From: Rhytidiadelphus loreus
Taxonomy: Eukaryota > Streptophyta > Bryopsida > Hypnales > Hylocomiaceae
Reading direction: 5' to 3'
Length of the DNA: 64,000 nucleotides
NCBI GenBank assembly: GCA_947034895.1
Contig: OX344762.1
Coordinates: 85,988,981-86,052,980, forward strand
Shown here in pieces: positions 58,285 through 64,000 of the stretch. Position 1 is the stretch's first letter; the number at the start of each line of letters is the position of its first letter. The notes under the pieces are model-generated. The model made no database searches and was not told the DNA's origin. It worked only from the letters and a program-made list of their open reading frames with translations. The position numbers and the translations under genes were made by a program.

Positions 58285-60839
58285 CACTAGAAGAAAATGA
58301 GGGGTTTTGCAACTACAAAGAGTAACTAGTTTTTAGTTGCACCGGACATTTGCAACTGGTGAGAATCTGAAGGGCCCTAGTTGCTATGGGCAAGTTTTCT
58401 AGTTGTAAGGCAAAACGTTTTAGTCCTGCATTCTGTAGCTTACTTGGAACTTCATCGATGCGCTTTATAACATGGTTGCCTACGTGGTATTCACTGTTGT
58501 TTGAGGTCAGTAACTAAGTTGCAACTTGTTTGTAACTTCATTGCAACTTTGATGCGATTGATCTGTTACTTCATTTCAACTACTTCACAACTGCTTTAGG
58601 TATATATTTGATTATAGGACAATGTTTATGAGACAATAATTATGGGACAATGATTATGGGACAATGTAAGCAGTTTGCAATTCATTTACGACATGTTTGT
58701 CACTTCTTACCAATTGGTTTGCAACTAGGTTATGACTTTTCTATGATTACTATGATTACTTTATAGGATATGTACAACTTTTTTGTAACTTTTTTGTGAC
58801 TCATGAATCTTGAGTACAACTTATTTGCAACTACTATGCATCTTGATGATACATTTGTGCAACTTGTAATCGACTGCATACAAGTGTTTTACAACTCATT
58901 TGTAATTGATTGTCAACTAGTATACTCATAATGTCCTATACAACATTATACACAATATACCATACATAATACAACACATATAGTATACCATACATAATAC
59001 AACACATATAGTATATCATACATAATACAACACATATAGTATACCATACAATATACACCATATATCATACAATATTCATCATATTGGGCAATTATATTAG
59101 GTAGCTCCAAAGGCCACTTTATTGTGATTTTAGGGTGTTAAGAAGACGAGTTATTTATACAAATGGGGTGGCAGGAGGTATGACAAATGATATGGGATAC
59201 ATAAAATGCAGGAATTATATTAAAGTAAAATTTCAGACCGCATTTAAACATAGTAAACTACTTTTCTGTATATAGTATACCATACATAATACAACACATA
59301 TAGTATACCATACAATATACACCATATATCATACAATATTCATCATATTGGACAATTATATTAGGTAGCTCCAAAGGCCACTTTATTGTGATTTTAGGGT
59401 GTTAAGAAGACGAGTTATTTATACAAATGGGGTGGCAGGAGGTATGACAAATGATATGGGATACATAAAATGCAGGAATTATATTAAAGTAAAATTTCAG
59501 ACCGCATTTAAACATAGTAAACTGCTTTTCTTTTAAAAACTTCTAACTTTTAAAAGTTGGAAAAACAAACAACCTTTTATCTTCCAAAACCCATTTAATA
59601 TTTCAAGTCTTTAATCAAAATTTATAAACAAATTTTCAAAGACAAATTAAAAAAAAAATTCTTTGACATTTTTCTTACATCTTCTTTAAATTTGTTCATC
59701 GTCATTGTACATGACAAATATGAAAATATGCTAAAAAAATATTATTTTCTAGATGATGCAAGGAAAGAAGGTTGAAAAATAGTATTACATAAAGAAACTT
59801 GTGCTCGATAGAGATTTGTAAATACATCAAATGTGTTTGTCAACATCATTATTTAAGCTTCTAGTTTGACTATTTCAAAAGATGTGCCACCTCTTCTTCT
59901 TGTTCCATCTTTGGTTATAGCCATAGAGTTATCCAAAGAAGACAATTTCTTAACATTTGTAAGATATTGAAATTTTTGCAATCCATTTTGTTATTCTCAA
60001 GTTTGAAACTATCTTTGTATTATTCTTTAGTTCAAAGAGACTTCATATACAAATGTATTATATTTTGTGAAAAAAAGAGTCAATTAGAAATCCTCTGTTT
60101 CATAGAAGCCATCGAGCCAATTTTATCATAAAGTTGTAGAGGCTATTATGAGCTATATTTTGAAGTGTTGTTTTCAACTGATATGAGTTTTATGTAGGGC
60201 AATGATTCATTTATAACTCATGTAACAAAAGAACAAATTGTGAACTTGAAGCAAGTTCCATAGCATTTCAAGTAACAAATCCGACTATAATTGTTTTGTA
60301 GTCTTTTGGTTGTCTATAGTTATTCTATATTAATCTTCCAATCATTTCTTAGTTGTTTTCTACTCGAAATGTAGTTGTTTCTTAGTTGCATAACTTGTCT
60401 TCTTGTAGTTGTTTTGTAGTTGTTTTGTAGTTGTATTTTGGTTGTTCTATAGTTGTTTTTTACTCGAAATGTAGTCGTTTCCTAGTTGCATAACTTGTCT
60501 TCTTGTAGTTGTTTTGTAGTTGTAAACTAGTTGTATTTTGGTTGTTCTATAGTTGTTTTCTAGTTGTCTTTGAATTGATTTCTAGTTGCACTGTAGTTGT
60601 GGATTCCACATAATAACGAATATAGGATGTAAAATACCCACTTTGTTACGATTCCATTTTCCTATATTTTTTTTTACGATTACTCTACAACTACAACAAC
60701 TACTCTACAACTACTACAACATACACATCAAAGTTGGTGCAATTATAGAGGATTGCAGTTGCAAGATAGTTATATAGGACACTTAATTGCATTTGAGTTG
60801 CATATGGCCGGTTGCAGTGGACACGTTTTTTTTCTAGTG
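58285..60839. mobile_element. CACTA (EnSpm-type) transposon, non-autonomous, 2555 bp, TSD ATC
   Basis: The left end starts CACTAGAAGAAAA at 58285; the right end TTTTTTTTCTAGTG finishes at 60839, whose reverse complement is CACTAGAAAAAAAA. ATC flanks both sides (58282-58284, 60840-60842). Both ends are crowded with TTGCAACT/AGTTGCA and GTAGTTGT subterminal repeats, including a duplicated unit of about 103 bp (ACTCGAAATGTAGT, then CATAACTTGTCTTCTTGTAG) at 60360 and 60463. No transposase is visible. The terminal CACTAGAAGAAA core is shared with the other CACTA element at 15289-20808, but the subterminal repeats differ, so they belong to different families. Confidence 0.9.
59011..59531. repeat. 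257-bp direct duplication inside the CACTA element
   Basis: 59011-59267 and 59275-59531 are the same 257-bp sequence with about three differences, in tandem with a 264-bp period. It contains GGTAGCTCCAAAGGCCACTT and GGGGTGGCAGGAGGTATGAC. An AT-rich ACATATAGTATACCATACAT minisatellite leads into it from about 58935. No ORF. Confidence 0.92.
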
Positions 60840-61560
60840 ATCATCCCCGTGATCATCCCAAATTGGTCCTCGAAAATAAACCACAGCATCCAAAATCACA
60901 CCCACTTGGACACAATCACCATCTCACATCACACACAAACACACATAAACCAAATAGAAAATACATAGCCAACTCGGGATTGGGACTCGCATTGGACTTC
61001 GCTCAAACAATGGGTGCCTTCCAAATTGGTAAACACCTTCGTAAAACCCCAAGCCAACCGGTTCTTCAACCAACTTTGACATCACCTCAACAACACACCA
61101 CAAACTACCAAATAGGAAGTAGGAACTTCAAAAATTAACCGCAAAACACAAATACGAAATTCTCAACCGACACCTGCAGCTCCATACACAACCCTAACTG
61201 CTGACAGCAAGAAATATTCCAAATCGGAAAACATAGCAACCCCAAGCTAGTTGGCCACAGACAATCCCGACTAGAAAAAAGACACAGAACATTCCAATTC
61301 GGAATCACCCATAGACAACTCAGAACTGCACTTCACCCTTCGAATTGGCTTTCCCTTCCGACTCCACCTCAGCAACTCCCGCTTCACTACCCAACTTGGA
61401 ATAAATCACAAAGTAATGACTTTCCAAATTGGTTAATAAACATTCAAAATCACCAATTTGGAATACAAAATAAGAAAAACATAACCAAAATCCACAAAAT
61501 CTCACTAAATAAACACCAAAAATAACAAAGAAAAATCCGAATAGGTTATTTACAAGACTT

Positions 61561-62787
61561 TCAAAAGATGACCTTCAATAAGGAAATGCTTTTTTGGCCG
61601 AATCAGCTAAGCATCCAGATTACACATTGTATTAATTCTTCCTTAATTGGTCAGCTCAATGATGAAGAGTAGAATTATTGATGTTAATGTGTGAACGGCT
61701 TGCAAGTGTTAGTGTATCAAGGGTCTAAATAAATCAAAATTAACTTTGCAAGTATTGTCACTCCTCAATCTGGAAATACCAATCTACAGTGTTTCAGGAT
61801 CCCGCATATATTTCAAAAATGTATGAACGTGACAGTCTTCCACCCGAGACTTACTTGACAGATAAAACTCATATAATTTGTTAAATTGGCTCCGAGTTTA
61901 GGATTCTTAGAGAGCAAAATGTTTTGGGCAAGCGAACAAAATCTAAGCAAAGATGGTCGAGTACATGTTAAACTGGAAAATTTCAAAGGGCCAAGAAAAC
62001 TGAGATGTTCAAGTGAGCATATGTACAGATTTGAAGGTTTGAGCTGAACAACCCATAACAGCTCTAATTTCAGTTGGCGACTCAAAACTGCCGATCAGCT
62101 TGTAGTTGCATGTACGACTTTTACCATGGTCACCAATATAATGAGTATGACAATTTTAATTGACTTGAATAATTCAAACTACATTTGTTGACCTCTAAAT
62201 CATCGATTCCGTCCATGTTGAGCACTAATCAAGGTAGGCTCTGAGTCACATTCCAACAAAGTAACAGTCACACGCTCATTGAATGTGCACTCATGGATCA
62301 TTCAGGTTCCAGAAGTACCTTAGATATCAATCGCCATGTTAGTCAAAACGGCAAAATTTCAACAAATTGGCTCGATTCCAAGCGCCTATTAGGAACCTAG
62401 ATGTACACCAGTCCTACGGTTTAGAGCTTGGAGCACTTGACTGCACAATGTTGGTGCTCTGCAGCACGCCAATATAACTAACATGACCATATCGGGGACC
62501 ATGTTAGCACCCGCAAGCTAGCTAGCGTCTTGTCGATTCAGATACTAAGAAAACCATAGAATTGTTTACAAGTTCTTAAACATGTTACTGTAGATTTTCT
62601 TTTTGGTTTAGCACTTGGTTGCACTTAAGTGATTTATGTAAAAGTTGTTTGAGGTGATACTGTTTCCGGGATCATGACGCTCAGATCGAAGCAACTAGAG
62701 TTGGAGCTGGTCGCAGAGAGCTTCATTTCCAGGATTCTCTGCAAATAAATACTGAGATAGCACATAGAATTGGCGTTAATTCATGCA
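61561..62787 (+). promoter_or_regulatory. upstream region of the pectinesterase gene
   Basis: Mixed-composition sequence with no supported gene. The last 150 bp, including an AAATAAATAC string near 62744 that could serve as a TATA-like element, precede the start codon and presumably contain the promoter and 5' leader. No regulatory motif can be assigned with confidence. Confidence 0.35.
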
Positions 62788-63961
62788 ATGGCAAAGAATG
62801 CTAATGTTGTAATCCAAAAGTATGTCAATTCTTTTGCTGTAATGGTGGTGCTGCTGAGCTGCTTGCTACAGCAATGTCATGGGCAGTGGCGGTTTCCCGC
62901 AACGCCACCACCAACTTCATCGTCTTCCACAACCACCCCAACCACCAGCACCACTCTTTTTGTCACGCCTGTTTCTTCCTTCTTCGATCCTCGGATGTTC
63001 TACGACAGCGTGCAAGCTGCCGTCGATGCAGTTCCAGGTGGTGAATGGTGTTATTTGCTTATTGCTTTACCTGATTTTCTGTATTCTAGAAGTCTTCGGC
63101 CGTTGGGATCTGGAAGGTCAGAAAGGAACGTTAAAATGAAGTGTTTTCGAGCCCAGAAATTGTACGTTCAAGTGCTCAGAGCTTTGAAAATTAGGATTCG
63201 CTTACAACTGAGATTAACGTCAATCTCGTTGAATTGGAGCGCGGTTCTGGGCGCCAGAAATTGTTACAAGGGAGAAATCCCATTCCTGATCACCCCATTC
63301 TGTCAATGTAGGCCGCTCTCTTTCCGCACATGAGGAGATGAACAGTGATTAATTACGGCAAAGTTGTGGCACGTTGTGATTGTTCTACAAGACTCCCAAT
63401 ATTGCAACCAACCCTTGTGAATTTTGCAACCAACCCTTGGTCGGAAATAGGAAGGTCTATATGAGCACAGTGAGAAGGATGGAATCTTCCACTCAAAAAT
63501 TCATAGTAATTATTTCTTGAGGAATAAAAATCTGGAAAATTATCGAAACCTTCCAAACTCTATTTTCTGCACACTGGAAAATTTCCTCACTGACGAAGCT
63601 CGACCTGCAGATATGTGAAATTGCTTAAGTGGTCAGGAATGGGATTTCTCCCTTACTCATCTGCAGGAAGCTCAAAAATCTTGGACCTGTATAAATATAA
63701 GTTTCAGGTTGCACGTACTGACATATAAATCAATATCACTCTTATAGTTTATAGAGCTTCGTGCAGATGAGTGTCACAATTTTCGGCATCGAGAATAGCG
63801 CCACTTTAACGAAACTGATGATCATTTCCACTGAATTCTGCCATTTTTACGAATATAAGGTTCTGGATTAAGATTTGCAACCTAATTATCTGATTTCTGC
63901 AATGATGGGCAGAAGACAACACAGATTTGGTGACCATTCAAATTTTTCCAGGCACTTACAC
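62788..63961 (+). CDS. pectinesterase (pectin methylesterase), exons 1 and 2; continues beyond the window
   Basis: Pectin methylesterases remove methyl groups from cell-wall homogalacturonan. Exon 1 starts at ATG 62788 (an in-frame TTG at 62770 is less likely). It encodes a secretory signal (hydrophobic core VNSFAVMVVLLSCLL ending near QQCHGQ), a Pro/Ser/Thr-rich segment and the family's N-terminal SVQAAVDAVP motif. Exon 1 ends at 63037 (CCAG|GTGGTG) or 63040 (GTG|GTGAAT). Exon 2, 63913-63961, follows an AG at 63911-63912, encodes EDNTDLVTIQIFPGTYT and stops at a donor GTGAGT; joined, it gives AVPEDNTDLVTIQIFPGTYT, the conserved start of the pectinesterase domain. The intron is about 875 bp. 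There is no room for an inhibitor (PMEI) pro-domain before the catalytic domain, so this is the short, signal-peptide-only type. Catalytic residues lie outside the window. The longer frame to 63333 is intron read-through. Confidence 0.85.
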
Positions 63962-64000
63962 GTGAGTAGGCTCAATACATGCTGAGTACGTGATTGAAAG

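Larger units (their letters stand above)
57241..61560. repeat. CCAATTTGG / CCAAATTGG motif-rich region, split by a CACTA insertion
   Basis: At 57241-58281 and again at 60843-61560 the motif CCAATTTGG, CCAAATTGG or close variants occurs on both strands every 30-60 bp, for example near 57319, 57359, 57413, 57752, 57910, 58131, 58174, 60862, 61023, 61297, 61423 and 61456. The two parts have the same composition and join cleanly when 58285-60842 is removed. Such dense palindromic motifs resemble subterminal repeats of a large DNA transposon. ORFs 57300-57572 and 60753-61138 run over it and are not genes. Confidence 0.6.

Noticed and set aside
60753..61138. ORFs of 71 and 108 aa downstream of the second CACTA element
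   Set aside because: They run across the CACTA terminus and the CCAATTTGG motif field and have no recognisable domain.
63041..63333. Extension of the pectinesterase ORF to 63333
   Set aside because: Intron read-through; the conserved sequence resumes at 63913 after an acceptor, and the residues after VPGGEW do not match the family.

Overview
The window reads as nuclear DNA of a land plant with a large, AT-rich, transposon-filled genome. Support for this: a plant-type mariner transposase with a DD39D catalytic spacing and CTCCCTCCGT terminal inverted repeats, CACTA elements with 3-bp target duplications, hAT, Tigger-like and probable PIF/Harbinger remnants, and the start of a secreted, intron-containing pectinesterase gene. 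There are no operons, ribosome-binding sites, CRISPR arrays or recognisable rRNA/tRNA genes. I cannot name the species; a seed-free plant or another large-genome lineage would fit equally well.

Layout. 1-1675: C-terminal half of an hAT transposase with an in-frame stop and an unusually long acidic tail. 2200-2625: GC-rich 16-bp minisatellite and short repeats. 2.6-10.3 kb: AT-rich repeats, including a recurring MITE-like family whose ends read TTAACCCCTAAAG. 10.5-13.9 kb: the only clear complete host gene, a MYND-finger protein (CDS 12355-13215) with a probable leader intron. 15289-20808: a 5.5-kb non-autonomous CACTA element (TSD ATG). 23162-23357: two abutting, almost perfect palindromes. 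25249-27207: a Tigger/CENP-B-like transposase in one unbroken frame carrying seven stop codons. 29.8-31 kb: a cluster of CAATTTG motifs. 31491-43790: a 12.3-kb interval bounded by matching mariner/Stowaway inverted repeats and TA, holding one full-length and one N-truncated mariner transposase, several other repeats and possible captured host exon pieces. 44.3 kb: probable PIF/Harbinger remnant. 46517-47096: hAT-type MITE. 48.9-49.3 kb: 48-bp array. 50520-54005: 3.5-kb hAT-like non-autonomous element with 8-bp TSD, containing an array of GC-rich hairpins and an expanded 20-bp repeat. 57.2-61.6 kb: a CCAATTTGG-rich region split by a 2.55-kb CACTA element (58285-60839, TSD ATC). 62788 to the right edge: exons 1 and 2 of a pectinesterase.

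The genes do not form a pathway. The two host genes (MYND protein, pectinesterase) are islands between nested transposons. The mariner transposase at 38972-40309 is the only transposase with a complete uninterrupted frame and could in principle act on the Stowaway-like ends seen here. I found no convincing new defence or metabolic system. The most unusual objects are the twin palindromes, the stop-only Tigger pseudogene, the hairpin satellite inside the hAT-like element, and the 12.3-kb mariner-bounded composite.
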